This document shows, piece by piece, positions 7,805 to 17,271 of a DNA stretch of 64,000 nt. Source of the stretch: Flavobacterium luteum (lineage in GTDB: Bacteria > Bacteroidota > Bacteroidia > Flavobacteriales > Flavobacteriaceae); assembly GCF_008806775.1 (NCBI RefSeq), contig NZ_WAEM01000002.1, forward strand, positions 729,886 through 793,885. The letters are read 5' to 3'. Below the pieces are notes generated by a model. The model was not told where the DNA came from and ran no database searches. It was given only the letters and a program-made list of their open reading frames with translations. Made by a program: the position numbers and the translations under genes. Positions within the stretch are counted from its first letter, which is position 1; each line of letters starts with the position of its first letter.

Positions 7805-8086
7805 ATGGCAACTAAAAAATATTCTTCTTACGCACAAATAGATGCTGATTTAGAAATCTTAAAATTAGAGAAAGAAATTCATTATCAAAAAATGATTCTG
7901 AGTCTTCAAAAAACGAAAGAAACATTAACTCCAAATGCTATTGTTGGCAATATAATAAGTTCTACTAATTCCGTTCTTTCAAGTCCTTATGGAGTGATGA
8001 TTAAAATGGCAGCACCGTTTATTATAAACAAAGCTATCCCATTTATTAGAAAATGGTTTTCAAAAAAAACAAAAAGAGGCAAATAA
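7805..8086 (+). CDS. Small conserved protein of the ytxH cluster (DUF6327-like)
   Basis: This 93-residue protein begins MATKKYSSYAQIDADLEILKLEKEIHYQK, an amphipathic helix. A moderately hydrophobic segment follows (MIKMAAPFIINKAIPFIRKWF), and the end is strongly basic (SKKTKRGK). I associate this pattern with a small Flavobacteriaceae family listed as DUF6327, but from memory only. Its start is 5 bases after the holin-like gene, so it is almost certainly in the same operon. A terminator overlaps its stop codon. Confidence 0.8.
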   Translation: MATKKYSSYAQIDADLEILKLEKEIHYQKMILSLQKTKETLTPNAIVGNIISSTNSVLSSPYGVMIKMAAPFIINKAIPFIRKWFSKKTKRGK

Positions 8087-8097
8087 GCCTCTTTTTT
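8073..8097. terminator. Bidirectional terminator
   Basis: AAAGAGGC-AAATAA-GCCTCTTTTTT forms a short strong stem between the convergent ytxH cluster and the slipin gene. T-runs occur on both strands. The stem overlaps the last codons of the 93-residue gene. Confidence 0.8.
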
Positions 8098-8116
8098 AGT
8101 ATTAAAAGTTTATAAA

Positions 8117-9094
8117 TTATTCTGGATTTGAGGTATCACTAGGATTAAAATCTGTCGATGTGTGATCGTCTTTCTTTTTTATACGTTTAGGTTGGTTTTT
8201 CATAGTTTCACCAATTTGATTGCTTGCAGAAAAACTAGCCACCATATTATTTAACATATCACTTCCTGCTTGTGGTGAATTTGGCAATAAGATTAAATTA
8301 GAATTGGTATCGGCACCTATAGCTTGTAGCGTATCATAATGTTGTGTAACCACAATTAATGCCGATGCTTCTTGAGAATTAATTCCAACAGAATTTAAAA
8401 CTTCAACACTTTCTACTAATCCACGAGCAATTTCTCGACGCTGGTCAGCAATACCTTGACCTTGTAATTTTTTACTTTCTGCTTCCGCTTTTGCTTTTGC
8501 AACAATTCTAATTCTTTGTGCTTCACTTTCAAATTCGGCAGCAGTTTTTTCTCTATCGGCAGCGTTTATTCTATTCATGGCATTTTTAACTTGAATATCA
8601 GGATCGATATCGGTAACCAATGTATTTATGATATCGTAACCATAGGTCATCATTGCTTCGTTTAATTCGCGTTTTACACCAATGGCTATATCATCTTTTC
8701 TAACAAAAACGTCGTCTAAAATTAACTTTGGAACTTCGGCACGAACAACATCAAAAACATAAGCTGTAATTTGATCGTGTGGATATTCTAATTTGTAAAA
8801 TGCTTCATATACTTTATCTTGAATCACTTTAAACTGAACAGAAACTTTCATTTTTATAAAAACATTATCTTTCGTTTTGGTTTCAATTAATACATCAAGT
8901 TGTTGAATTTTAAGATTTACTCTTCCTGCAATTCTATCAATAAGCGGAATTTTTAATTGCAAGCCCGAGTTTCTGACGCTCAAGAATTTTCCGAAACGCT
9001 CAATAATTACTGATGTTTGTTGTTTTACGGTAAAAAAAGAAGAAAGGAATATAAATATCCCGAATACAAAAATGATAATTAGTGTAATGTTCAT
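8117..9094 (-). CDS. SPFH/Band 7 (slipin-like) membrane protein
   Basis: This 325-residue protein has an N-terminal membrane helix (ITLIIIFVFGIFIFLSSFF) followed by the SPFH domain (VKQQTSVIIERFGKFLSVRNSGLQLKIPLIDRIAGRV). A helical region rich in Ala/Glu (AADREKTAAEFESEAQRIRIVAKAKAEAESKK) is typical of stomatin/prohibitin proteins. The tail (KRIKKKDDHTSTDFNPSDTSNPE) is polar. Such proteins form oligomeric membrane scaffolds and regulate proteolysis. No NfeD partner gene is adjacent, so it is not the usual NfeD-slipin pair. Transcription converges with the ytxH cluster. Confidence 0.9.
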   Translation of the reverse strand: MNITLIIIFVFGIFIFLSSFFTVKQQTSVIIERFGKFLSVRNSGLQLKIPLIDRIAGRVNLKIQQLDVLIETKTKDNVFIKMKVSVQFKVIQDKVYEAFYKLEYPHDQITAYVFDVVRAEVPKLILDDVFVRKDDIAIGVKRELNEAMMTYGYDIINTLVTDIDPDIQVKNAMNRINAADREKTAAEFESEAQRIRIVAKAKAEAESKKLQGQGIADQRREIARGLVESVEVLNSVGINSQEASALIVVTQHYDTLQAIGADTNSNLILLPNSPQAGSDMLNNMVASFSASNQIGETMKNQPKRIKKKDDHTSTDFNPSDTSNPE

Positions 9095-9172
9095 GTAGTT
9101 AAAATTAAGTTGATAAATTATCAGTTAAATTACAAAAATTATTTTAGGTTTGTGGATGATTAAAACTATTAT

Positions 9173-9817
9173 ATGAAAAATAAATTTCTTACAGTAGCAT
9201 TTGTTTTTGTTTCCCTGATAGCTTCAGCGCAATATGGGTATAGAGATGCCAATAGAATTGGGATTATTTTTGGATTAAACCAAATCAATTTAAATACTAA
9301 AAATTTTACTTCAACTCCTGAATTAGGTTGGAATGTAGGGCTTTCTGTCCGTGGAAATTTCTATAATGATTTTGATATGGTGTATACTATGCAGTTTAGT
9401 GAAAACAAATTTACGGTTCCAACGACCAATTTTTTTTTAAAAAAGGAAGATATCAACTATAAATTGCCATCGGCACAGATTTCGTTGATGTTGAGTTATA
9501 AAATTGTTGAAAATCATTTGAGTGTCGAATTTGGTCCGCTTGTTCAAGTAAACGGAAAATTTGTTATTGATACTACTGAGGAAGACAACAAAATTTCAGG
9601 AACAACCTTATTAGCTAAAGATATTGTTGATATTTCAAAATTTAACTTTTATCCCGCAATAGGAATCACCGCAGGGGTAAAGCATGTAAGAGCGAATATT
9701 CAATACCAATATGGAGTAACCAATTTGCTCGGAAACTTAAACGGACAAGAAGGAATTAGCACTAATTTCAAATCGCATCCAGGAATTATAAGCGTAAATA
9801 TTATAGCTTATTTGTAA
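9173..9817 (+). CDS. Outer-membrane beta-barrel protein (PorT-like)
   Basis: This 214-residue protein has a signal peptide (MKNKFLTVAFVFVSLIASAQ). The rest consists of alternating amphipathic strands ending in an aromatic or hydrophobic residue (LGWNVGLSVRGNFYNDFDMVYTMQFSE, SAQISLMLSYKIVENHLSVEFGPLVQVN, GIISVNIIAYL). This is typical of small 8-10-stranded barrels of the Bacteroidetes PorT-like superfamily. The specific function is unknown. It is a single gene with a bidirectional terminator shared with gltX. Confidence 0.75.
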   Translation: MKNKFLTVAFVFVSLIASAQYGYRDANRIGIIFGLNQINLNTKNFTSTPELGWNVGLSVRGNFYNDFDMVYTMQFSENKFTVPTTNFFLKKEDINYKLPSAQISLMLSYKIVENHLSVEFGPLVQVNGKFVIDTTEEDNKISGTTLLAKDIVDISKFNFYPAIGITAGVKHVRANIQYQYGVTNLLGNLNGQEGISTNFKSHPGIISVNIIAYL

Positions 9818-9847
9818 AAAAAGCTCCTAAATTCAGGAGCTTTTTTG
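9815..9847. terminator. Bidirectional terminator between the barrel gene and gltX
   Basis: AAAAAGCTCCT-AAATTC-AGGAGCTTTTTT is a perfect stem with A-run and T-run flanks, placed between convergent genes. Confidence 0.88.
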
Positions 9848-9850
9848 TTT

Positions 9851-11356
9851 TTATAACGTTGCAATTGCTTTCTCAATTCGCTTAATCGTTTCTTCTTTTC
9901 CAATTAATTCTACGATATCAAAAAGATGCGGGCCTTTTAAAGCACCAACCAAACTCAATCGAAACGGTTGCATGACTTTTCCCATTCCTATTTCGTTTTT
10001 TGTCATCCAGTCTTTTACAATGATTTCGATATTTAATGAACTAAAACCGCCTATAGTTGAAAGAACAGCAATCAATTCGTGCATTATAGCTGGTGTTTCG
10101 ACTTTCCAGTTTTTTGATGCTTTTTCATCATAAGAAGTTGGAGCAACAAAAAAGAAATCACTCAAATCCCAAAACTCAGAAACGAAATGAGCACGTTCTT
10201 TTATGGAGGAAACAATCTGTATTAGTTTATCATTTTCAACAACAATACCTTTTTCAGCTACAATAGGAGCAAAGGCTTTCGCTAAAATTGCATCATTTTG
10301 TTTCACCAAATACTGATGATTGAACCATTTATTTTTTTCAGGATCAAATTTAGCTCCAGCTTTATGAACGCGATTCAAATCGAATTTTTCAACCAATTCC
10401 TCTAAAGAAAACAACTCTTGTTCGGTTCCGTCATTCCAACCTAGTAAAGCTAAAAAGTTGATAACCGCTTCCGGAAAAAATCCCTTTTCTCTGTAACCTG
10501 AAGAAATGCCTTCATCTGTTTTCCATTCTAAAGGAAATACTGGAAATCCTAATTTATCACCATCGCGTTTGGATAATTTTCCGTTTCCAACAGGTTTTAG
10601 AATCAAAGGTAAATGCGCAAATTCAGGAGCGTCCCAACCAAATGCCCGGTACAACAAAACGTGTAATGGCATTGATGGTAACCATTCTTCACCACGAATC
10701 ACGTGAGAGGTTTCCATTAAATGGTCATCAACAATATTTGCCAAATGATAGGTTGGCATGCCATCAGATTTAAACAAAACTTTATCGTCTAATAAATTGG
10801 TTTCAAATTTAATGTCGCCACGAATAATGTCATTTAAATGCAAGGTTTCATTAATAGGAGTTTTAAAACGAATCACATACTCTTCGCCATTAGCAATTCT
10901 TTTTGCGGTATCTTCTTTAGAAATTACTAAAGAAGTATCTAATTTTTCACGATTATGATGGTTGTAAATAAAAGTTTTTCCTTGTTCCTCATGTTGTTTT
11001 CTATGAAAATCTAATGCTTCAGCGGTATCAAAAGCATAATAGGCATTTCCAGAATTGATTAACAAATCGGCATATTGTTGGTACAACTGTTTTCTTTCAG
11101 ATTGACGGTATGGACCAAATTTTTCATTTTTTCCAATAGTTTCATCTGGAGCAATTCCTAACCATTCTAAAGCTTCCATTATATATTCTTCTGCTCCTGG
11201 AACAAAACGATTTTGATCGGTATCTTCAATTCTTAAATAGAATACACCATTATTTTTTTTTGCAAAAAGGTAGTTAAATAAAGCAGTACGAACACCGCCA
11301 ATATGTAAAGGTCCCGTTGGACTTGGTGCAAAACGCACCCGAACTGGTTTAGACAT
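9851..11356 (-). CDS. gltX: Glutamyl-tRNA synthetase
   Basis: This 501-residue class I synthetase charges tRNA-Glu. The HIGH motif is PTGPLHIGGVRTALF (about residues 12-26) and the KMSKS equivalent is KLSKRDGDKLG. LRIEDTDQNR and HVIRGEEWLPSMPLH are typical GluRS segments, distinguishing it from glnS at 4669. The organism therefore has both synthetases and does not rely only on the transamidation route for Gln-tRNA. The length is normal. Confidence 0.97.
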   Translation of the reverse strand: MSKPVRVRFAPSPTGPLHIGGVRTALFNYLFAKKNNGVFYLRIEDTDQNRFVPGAEEYIMEALEWLGIAPDETIGKNEKFGPYRQSERKQLYQQYADLLINSGNAYYAFDTAEALDFHRKQHEEQGKTFIYNHHNREKLDTSLVISKEDTAKRIANGEEYVIRFKTPINETLHLNDIIRGDIKFETNLLDDKVLFKSDGMPTYHLANIVDDHLMETSHVIRGEEWLPSMPLHVLLYRAFGWDAPEFAHLPLILKPVGNGKLSKRDGDKLGFPVFPLEWKTDEGISSGYREKGFFPEAVINFLALLGWNDGTEQELFSLEELVEKFDLNRVHKAGAKFDPEKNKWFNHQYLVKQNDAILAKAFAPIVAEKGIVVENDKLIQIVSSIKERAHFVSEFWDLSDFFFVAPTSYDEKASKNWKVETPAIMHELIAVLSTIGGFSSLNIEIIVKDWMTKNEIGMGKVMQPFRLSLVGALKGPHLFDIVELIGKEETIKRIEKAIATL

Positions 11357-11454
11357 TGTTATGAATTTTATGGCAAAGATACGTTTTCAAAGTGTCAATT
11401 TAAAAAGCGTATATTCCTTTTTAACTCCTAAAAAGTTTGAGATTTTTTTAACGT

Positions 11455-11483
11455 TTTGTAATTCAGATAAAATCGTACTTTTA
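11455..11483 (+). promoter_or_regulatory. Promoter of the DUF4175 gene
   Basis: TTTG at 11455-11458 and TACTTTTA at 11476-11483 match the Bacteroidetes -33/-7 pattern with a 17-base spacing. The -7 element ends 17 bases before the TTG start at 11501, which supports that start. Confidence 0.5.
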
Positions 11484-11500
11484 TCGGTTATTAAAACAAA

Positions 11501-14500
11501 TTGAAATCTTTGGAATCTTCAAGTGCTATTTATCAGAAATTAGAAGCTTTTATCAAAAAATATTACACGAATGAACTCTTAAAAGGAATCATTTTTTTCC
11601 TTGGTTTAGGATTGTTGTATTTCTTGTTGACGCTTTTTGTAGAGTATTTCTTGTGGCTTAAGCCAATGGGAAGATTATTCTTATTCTGGGCGTTTATTGG
11701 TGTTGAAGTCTATCTTTTACTAAGATTTATAGGGTTCCCAATATTTAAATTATTTAAACTCCAAAAAGGAATTGATTATAAAGAAGCATCAACCATTATT
11801 GGAAATCATTTTTCTGAAGTCAGCGATAAACTTACTAATTTTCTTCAATTATCTGAAAATAAAAATCAATCTGAATTGTTGCTGGCGTCAATAGATCAAA
11901 AAGCAAATGCTTTGCAACCCATTCCTTTTGGTAACGCTATAAGTTTTAACTCCAACAAAAAGTTTTTACCATTAGCGATTCTTCCAATTTTGTTTTTCGC
12001 TTTCTTTTATTTATCAGGTAATAGCAATTTAATTTCACAAAGTTTAAATAGAGTAGTGCATTTCAATTCAGCATTTACTCCACCAGCACCTTTTAAGTTT
12101 ATAGTTATAAATGATAATTTGCAAACCGAACAAAACAAAGATTTTACACTTATAGTAAAGACCGAAGGAAAAGTTATTCCAGAGAATGCATTGATTTTTA
12201 TTGATGACGAAAGTTATTTTATGGAAAGTACTAAGGCTGGAGAATTTCGATTTAAAGTAGAAAAACCAATTTCTAACATAGCGTTTCATATAGAAGCAAA
12301 TGCAATTTCTTCGCCAGAATATGAGTTGAATGTAATTACTGTTCCTTCGATTGCTAATTTTGAAATGCAATTGAATTTTCCTTCTTATTTGAATAAAAAA
12401 GCTGAAATCATAAAAGGTACAGGAAATGCCGTTTTGCCTGAAGGTACTCGCGTAACTTGGATAATGAATACGCAAGCGACTCAAAATGTAGATTGGACAG
12501 ATTTGAAATTGAATTTTCCTTTTTCTAAAACTGAAAACACATTTGTTTTGTCTAAGACTATTTCTCAAAACACCGAATATCAAATTCGTACTTCAAACGA
12601 AAAAGTGAAGCATTACGAGAAGTTAAATTATCAGATTTCAGTTATTAAAGATCAGTTTCCAACAATTACAATAAACAATGCGCCTGATAGTTTAAAAGTC
12701 GATAAAAGTTATGTTTTAGGACAGCTTTCGGATGATAATGGTTTGTCTAAACTTTTTGTTGTTTATTATGAAAAAGACAAACCTCAAACCGCTAGGAGAG
12801 GAGCAATTGCAATTAAAAAGGCTAATTATGATCAGTTTGTTTTTGCTTTTCCGAGTACGCTTCCTGTAGTCGAAGGCATTTCGTATGACTATTATTTTGA
12901 GGTTTTTGATAACGATGCGCCACATCATTTTAAGAGTACTAAATCAGCTGTTTTTTCTAACAGAATAGTTACGGAGCAAGAAAAAGAAAATCAGGTTTTG
13001 CAACAACAAAATAGCAACATTAATAGTCTACAAAAATCGTTAAAGAATCAGAACAAGCAAATTTTTGAATTAGAAAAGTTACAAAAATCAGGAAAAGAGA
13101 AGGATAATTTAGAATTTAAAGATCAGCAAAAAGTTAATGATTTTATCAAGCGTCAGAAACAACAAGACGAAATGATGAAGGAGTTTGCTGAGAAAATGAA
13201 AGACAATTTAGAGAAGTTAAAAACAGATAAAAACGATGACTTCAAAAAAGAATTAGAGAAACGGCTAGAAAATGCAGATAAAGATTTAGAAAAAAACCAA
13301 AAGCTTTTAGACGAGTTAAAGGAATTGAATGATAAAATAAAGAATGAGGAATTACTTGAAAAGTTAGATCAATTCAAGCAAAATAGTAAAAATCAAATAA
13401 AGAACCTAGAACAACTTGTCGAGCTTACTAAGAAATACTATGTAGAAAAGAAAGCCGAACAAATAGCTGATAAATTAGATAAACTTTCTGAAAAACAAGA
13501 TAAATTATCAGATAACGAAAAAGAAAACAAAACCGACAAACAAGAAGAAATCAATAAGGAGTTCGACGCCATACAAGAAGAATTAAAAGATCTGGATAAG
13601 GAAAACAAAGAGCTTAAATCTCCAATAGATATTCCCAAAGATGCCGAGAAAGAGAAAAGTATTGATGAAGATTTAAAGAAGGCTTCTGAAGAATTGCAAA
13701 AAGAAAACAAAAGTAAAGCTAAACCCAAACAGAAAAGTGCTTCTAAGAAGATGAAAGAAATGTCGATGAAGATGACTGAAAGTATGGAAAGTGGCGAAAT
13801 GGAAGAGCTTGAAGAAGATGTTAAAATGTTGCGCCAAATTTTAGATAATTTATTAGCGTTTTCGTTTTCTCAAGAAGATTTGATGACTGAATTTAAAGGT
13901 TTAAAACGTGGATCTCCTTCTTTTAATAAAAATTTAAAAATTCAACAAAATTTAAAACAGCAGTTCAAGCACGTTGATGATAGTTTGTTTGCCATGTCAT
14001 TACGAAACCCAAAAATTGCTGAGAACATTACTAAGGAAATTGGTAATGTTCATTACAATATCGAAAAAGCAATTGAAAATTTAGTTGATGCTCAAATTAC
14101 AAAAGGCTTGTCACATCAGCAATATACGATTTCAGCATCTAATAAGCTGGCTGACTTTTTAAGCGACATCTTGAATAATATGCAAATGTCTATGTCTAAA
14201 ATGGGCTCAGGAAAACCAAAGCCTGGAAAAGGAGAGGGGTCAGGTATTCAATTACCAGATATAATAAAAAAGCAACAGGGTTTAGGCGAAAAAATGAAAG
14301 AGGGAATGAAAAAAGGAGCTAAACCCGGGGAAGGGAAAAAGCCTGGGGAAGGAAATAAGCCAGGAGATGGTGAAAAGGGAAAATCTGGTAAAGACGGAAA
14401 AAGTGGAAATGGAGAAGGTCAAGGAGGAGAAAATGGAGAGAATGGGCAAGATGGCGAAGGTGATGCAAAAGCTATTTTAGAAATTTATAAAGAGCAAAAG

Positions 14501-14869
14501 CAGCTTAGAGAAGCCTTACAGAATGAGCTTAATAAAAAAGGAATTGGCGGAAACGGTCAGGGGACTCTTGAGCAAATGAAAGATATTGAAAAGCAATTAT
14601 TAAATAAAGGTTTTAAAAATGAAGTACTGCAAAAAGTGCTTAATGTGAAACAAGAATTACTAAAATTAGAGAAAGCCATTCAAGAGCAAGGAGAAGAACA
14701 AAAGCGTCAATCTCAAATCAATAAGAAAGAGTATAATAATCAAATTAAAGCTTTGCCAGACAACTTACAAGATTATTTAAACAGCATCGAGATTTTAAAC
14801 AGACAAAGCTTACCTTTGCGCTCCAATTTTGAACAAAAGGTTCAAGAATATTTTAAAAGTAATGATTAG
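11501..14869 (+). CDS. DUF4175 family large membrane protein
   Basis: This 1122-residue protein starts at TTG 11501; no ATG exists near the N-terminus, and a promoter lies just upstream. Three hydrophobic helices near the N-terminus (about residues 28-50, 55-75 and 155-170) anchor it in the membrane. A predicted periplasmic beta-rich part extends to about residue 480. After that come long charged coiled coils (residues about 500-760, very rich in Lys, Glu, Asp and Gln). A low-complexity Gly/Lys/Pro/Glu stretch occupies about residues 905-990. The family is common in Bacteroidetes and has no established function. The end overlaps ybeY by 8 bases, so the two are translationally coupled. Confidence 0.85.
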   Translation: MKSLESSSAIYQKLEAFIKKYYTNELLKGIIFFLGLGLLYFLLTLFVEYFLWLKPMGRLFLFWAFIGVEVYLLLRFIGFPIFKLFKLQKGIDYKEASTIIGNHFSEVSDKLTNFLQLSENKNQSELLLASIDQKANALQPIPFGNAISFNSNKKFLPLAILPILFFAFFYLSGNSNLISQSLNRVVHFNSAFTPPAPFKFIVINDNLQTEQNKDFTLIVKTEGKVIPENALIFIDDESYFMESTKAGEFRFKVEKPISNIAFHIEANAISSPEYELNVITVPSIANFEMQLNFPSYLNKKAEIIKGTGNAVLPEGTRVTWIMNTQATQNVDWTDLKLNFPFSKTENTFVLSKTISQNTEYQIRTSNEKVKHYEKLNYQISVIKDQFPTITINNAPDSLKVDKSYVLGQLSDDNGLSKLFVVYYEKDKPQTARRGAIAIKKANYDQFVFAFPSTLPVVEGISYDYYFEVFDNDAPHHFKSTKSAVFSNRIVTEQEKENQVLQQQNSNINSLQKSLKNQNKQIFELEKLQKSGKEKDNLEFKDQQKVNDFIKRQKQQDEMMKEFAEKMKDNLEKLKTDKNDDFKKELEKRLENADKDLEKNQKLLDELKELNDKIKNEELLEKLDQFKQNSKNQIKNLEQLVELTKKYYVEKKAEQIADKLDKLSEKQDKLSDNEKENKTDKQEEINKEFDAIQEELKDLDKENKELKSPIDIPKDAEKEKSIDEDLKKASEELQKENKSKAKPKQKSASKKMKEMSMKMTESMESGEMEELEEDVKMLRQILDNLLAFSFSQEDLMTEFKGLKRGSPSFNKNLKIQQNLKQQFKHVDDSLFAMSLRNPKIAENITKEIGNVHYNIEKAIENLVDAQITKGLSHQQYTISASNKLADFLSDILNNMQMSMSKMGSGKPKPGKGEGSGIQLPDIIKKQQGLGEKMKEGMKKGAKPGEGKKPGEGNKPGDGEKGKSGKDGKSGNGEGQGGENGENGQDGEGDAKAILEIYKEQKQLREALQNELNKKGIGGNGQGTLEQMKDIEKQLLNKGFKNEVLQKVLNVKQELLKLEKAIQEQGEEQKRQSQINKKEYNNQIKALPDNLQDYLNSIEILNRQSLPLRSNFEQKVQEYFKSND

Positions 14870-15287
14870 TTTTAATTACGAAACCGAGTTTGAGTTGCCA
14901 AATGAAAGTGAAATTTCAAATTGGTTATCTAACGTTATACAAAGCGAAAATAAGAAGGAAGGTGATATTAATTATATATTCTGCGATGACAACTATTTAG
15001 TTGAAATAAACCAACAATATTTAGCTCATGACACTTTAACAGATATTATTAGCTTTGATTATTCTGTAGGAAACGAACTACATGGAGATGTTTTTATTTC
15101 TATTGAAAGAGTTCGTGAAAACGCACAAGAATTTAAAGTTTCTTTAGAAGAAGAATTGCAGCGAGTAATGGTGCATGGAATTTTACACTACTGCGGATAT
15201 AAAGACAAGTCGCATGACGATGAGTTGTTAATGCGAGAAAAAGAAAATGAAAAAATTAAATTGTTCCACGTGAAACAAATCAAATAG
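14862..15287 (+). CDS. ybeY: Endoribonuclease YbeY (rRNA maturation factor)
   Basis: At 141 residues with ATG 14862 (MISFNYETEF), the protein is of family length; a longer frame from 14829 adds residues without homology. The zinc-binding motif HGILHYCGYKDKSHD carries the three conserved His of H-G-x-L-H-x5-H-type metalloproteins (with D-K-S before the third). YbeY matures 16S rRNA ends and takes part in ribosome quality control. The last codons (LFHVKQIK) encode a parS-like 16-mer at 15262-15277. The gene overlaps the DUF4175 gene and precedes mnmG. Confidence 0.93.
   Translation: MISFNYETEFELPNESEISNWLSNVIQSENKKEGDINYIFCDDNYLVEINQQYLAHDTLTDIISFDYSVGNELHGDVFISIERVRENAQEFKVSLEEELQRVMVHGILHYCGYKDKSHDDELLMREKENEKIKLFHVKQIK
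15262..15277. other. parS-like site 1 (ParB binding)
   Basis: TGTTCCACGTGAAACA matches the degenerate bacterial parS consensus TGTTNCACGTGAAACA exactly. It lies within the last codons of ybeY. It is the exact reverse complement of site 2. Confidence 0.82.
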
Positions 15288-15311
15288 TTTTCAAAACAAA
15301 AAAGTTATAAT

Positions 15312-15327
15312 TGTTTCACGTGGAACA
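15312..15327. other. parS-like site 2 (ParB binding)
   Basis: TGTTTCACGTGGAACA is the exact reverse complement of site 1 and lies in the 64-bp gap between ybeY and mnmG, 25 bases before the mnmG ATG. Confidence 0.82.
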
Positions 15328-15351
15328 ATCAAATAAAAAAAAGAAATCAAA

Positions 15352-17223
15352 ATGTTTCAAGATCTTTATGATGTGATTGTGGTAGGGGCAGGTCATGCAG
15401 GTTCAGAAGCGGCTGCAGCTTCAGCTAATTTGGGCGCAAAAACCTTGTTGGTAACTATGAGTTTGCAAAACATTGCTCAAATGTCTTGTAATCCTGCTAT
15501 GGGAGGAATTGCAAAAGGACAAATCGTTCGGGAAATTGATGCGCTTGGCGGTTATTCGGGAATTGTTTCTGATAGAACAGCTATTCAATTTAAAATGTTG
15601 AATAAATCCAAAGGACCAGCAATGTGGTCGCCTAGGGTTCAAAGTGACCGAATGCGTTTTGCTGAAGAATGGCGATTGATGTTAGAGCAAACTCCAAATC
15701 TTGATTTTTATCAAGAAATGGTAAAAGGGTTAATTATTGAAAACGGAAAAATAAAAGGAATTACTACGTCATTGGGAGTTACAATTAAAGCCAAATCGGT
15801 TGTTTTAACGAACGGGACTTTCTTAAATGGATTAATTCATATTGGAGAAAAACAGTTTGGTGGAGGTAGAGCCGGCGAAAGTGCTGCATACGGAATAACC
15901 GAAGACTTGGTTAAAGCAGGTTTTGAATCGGGTAGAATGAAAACCGGAACACCGCCAAGGGTTGATGGCCGTTCGTTAGATTATTCGAAAATGAATGAAG
16001 AGAAGGGCGATGCTAAACCAGATAAATTTTCTTATTCAGATGTTACCATTCCATTAGTTCATCAAAAATCGTGTCATATGACCTATACTTCTTTAGAGGT
16101 TCATGACATTTTAAGAGAAGGTTTTGATCGTTCTCCTATGTTTAATGGAAGAATTAAAAGCCTTGGTCCAAGATATTGCCCATCTATTGAAGATAAAATT
16201 AATCGTTTTGCTGATAAAGAAAGACATCAATTATTTGTAGAGCCTGAAGGTTGGAATACTTGTGAAGTGTATGTGAATGGATTTTCTACATCTTTACCAG
16301 AAGATATTCAATTCAAAGCTTTGCGTTCAGTTGTTGGTTTCGAAAACGTAAAGTTTTTTCGACCAGGATACGCAATAGAGTATGATTATTTTCCGCCAAC
16401 ACAATTAAAACATACTCTTGAAACTAAGTTAGTCGAAGGTTTATATTTTGCTGGACAAATAAATGGAACCACCGGTTATGAAGAAGCCGCTTCCCAAGGA
16501 TTAATGGCAGGTATAAATGCAGCTTTAAAAATTCAAGAGAAAGATGCGCTAATATTAAAACGAGATGAAGCCTATATAGGTGTTTTAATTGATGATTTAA
16601 TTACAAAAGGCACTGAGGAACCTTATAGGATGTTTACTTCTCGAGCAGAATACAGAACACTTTTACGCCAAGATAATGCTGATTTTAGATTGACACCTAT
16701 GTCACACGAAATAGGTTTAGCCTCCGAGAAGAGACTTCGTAGAATGGAATATAAACTCAACGAATCGGAGAAAATGGTTGCCTTTTTTAAAGAAACTAGT
16801 GTTACGCATGCTGAAGCAAATCCAATTTTAGAAGCGAAAAAAACGGCTTTGGTAAATCAATCGGATAAAATGTTTAAGATTTTTTCTCGTCCTCAAATTG
16901 ATTTAGAGGATATGATGAAATTTGAGAAAGTGGCCGCTTATGTTGAAGTAAATAATCTAGACCAAGAGATTTTAGAACAAGCCGAAATACAAGTTAAATA
17001 TTCTGGTTACATTGAAAAGGAAAGAAACAATGCTGATAAATTGACTCGATTAGAAGATTTAAAAATCCCAGAATCGTTTGATTATAATAAAATAAAATCG
17101 ATGTCGATTGAGGCAAAACAGAAGTTAAGTAAAATTCGTCCTGTAACAATTTCGCAGGCCTCAAGAATAAGCGGGGTTTCACCGAGTGACATTTCGGTGT
17201 TGCTTATTTATATGGGAAGATAA
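15352..17223 (+). CDS. mnmG: tRNA uridine-5-carboxymethylaminomethyl synthase MnmG (GidA)
   Basis: This 623-residue FAD-dependent enzyme works with MnmE to modify U34 of several tRNAs. The N-terminal dinucleotide-binding motif is VIVVGAGHAGSEAAAA. Family segments MSCNPAMGGIAKGQIVREIDALGG and TGTPPRVDGRSLD are present. The C-terminal helical domain ends ISQASRISGVSPSDISVLLIYMGR, typical of GidA. The length is normal. mnmG often lies near the replication origin; here it is bracketed by three parS-like sites. mnmE is not in this window. Confidence 0.97.
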   Translation: MFQDLYDVIVVGAGHAGSEAAAASANLGAKTLLVTMSLQNIAQMSCNPAMGGIAKGQIVREIDALGGYSGIVSDRTAIQFKMLNKSKGPAMWSPRVQSDRMRFAEEWRLMLEQTPNLDFYQEMVKGLIIENGKIKGITTSLGVTIKAKSVVLTNGTFLNGLIHIGEKQFGGGRAGESAAYGITEDLVKAGFESGRMKTGTPPRVDGRSLDYSKMNEEKGDAKPDKFSYSDVTIPLVHQKSCHMTYTSLEVHDILREGFDRSPMFNGRIKSLGPRYCPSIEDKINRFADKERHQLFVEPEGWNTCEVYVNGFSTSLPEDIQFKALRSVVGFENVKFFRPGYAIEYDYFPPTQLKHTLETKLVEGLYFAGQINGTTGYEEAASQGLMAGINAALKIQEKDALILKRDEAYIGVLIDDLITKGTEEPYRMFTSRAEYRTLLRQDNADFRLTPMSHEIGLASEKRLRRMEYKLNESEKMVAFFKETSVTHAEANPILEAKKTALVNQSDKMFKIFSRPQIDLEDMMKFEKVAAYVEVNNLDQEILEQAEIQVKYSGYIEKERNNADKLTRLEDLKIPESFDYNKIKSMSIEAKQKLSKIRPVTISQASRISGVSPSDISVLLIYMGR

Positions 17224-17224
17224 T

Positions 17225-17240
17225 TGTTTCACGTGGAACG
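17225..17240. other. parS-like site 3 (ParB binding)
   Basis: TGTTTCACGTGGAACG differs from site 2 only in the last base and has the same orientation. It starts 2 bases after the mnmG stop codon. Confidence 0.75.
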
Positions 17241-17271
17241 AATTTTAAAAAGCGTTACTTGTAAAGGCATA

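Noticed and set aside
12068..12583. 171-codon minus-strand frame
   Set aside because: It lies inside the DUF4175 gene on the opposite strand and has no protein-like composition; the sense gene accounts for the region.
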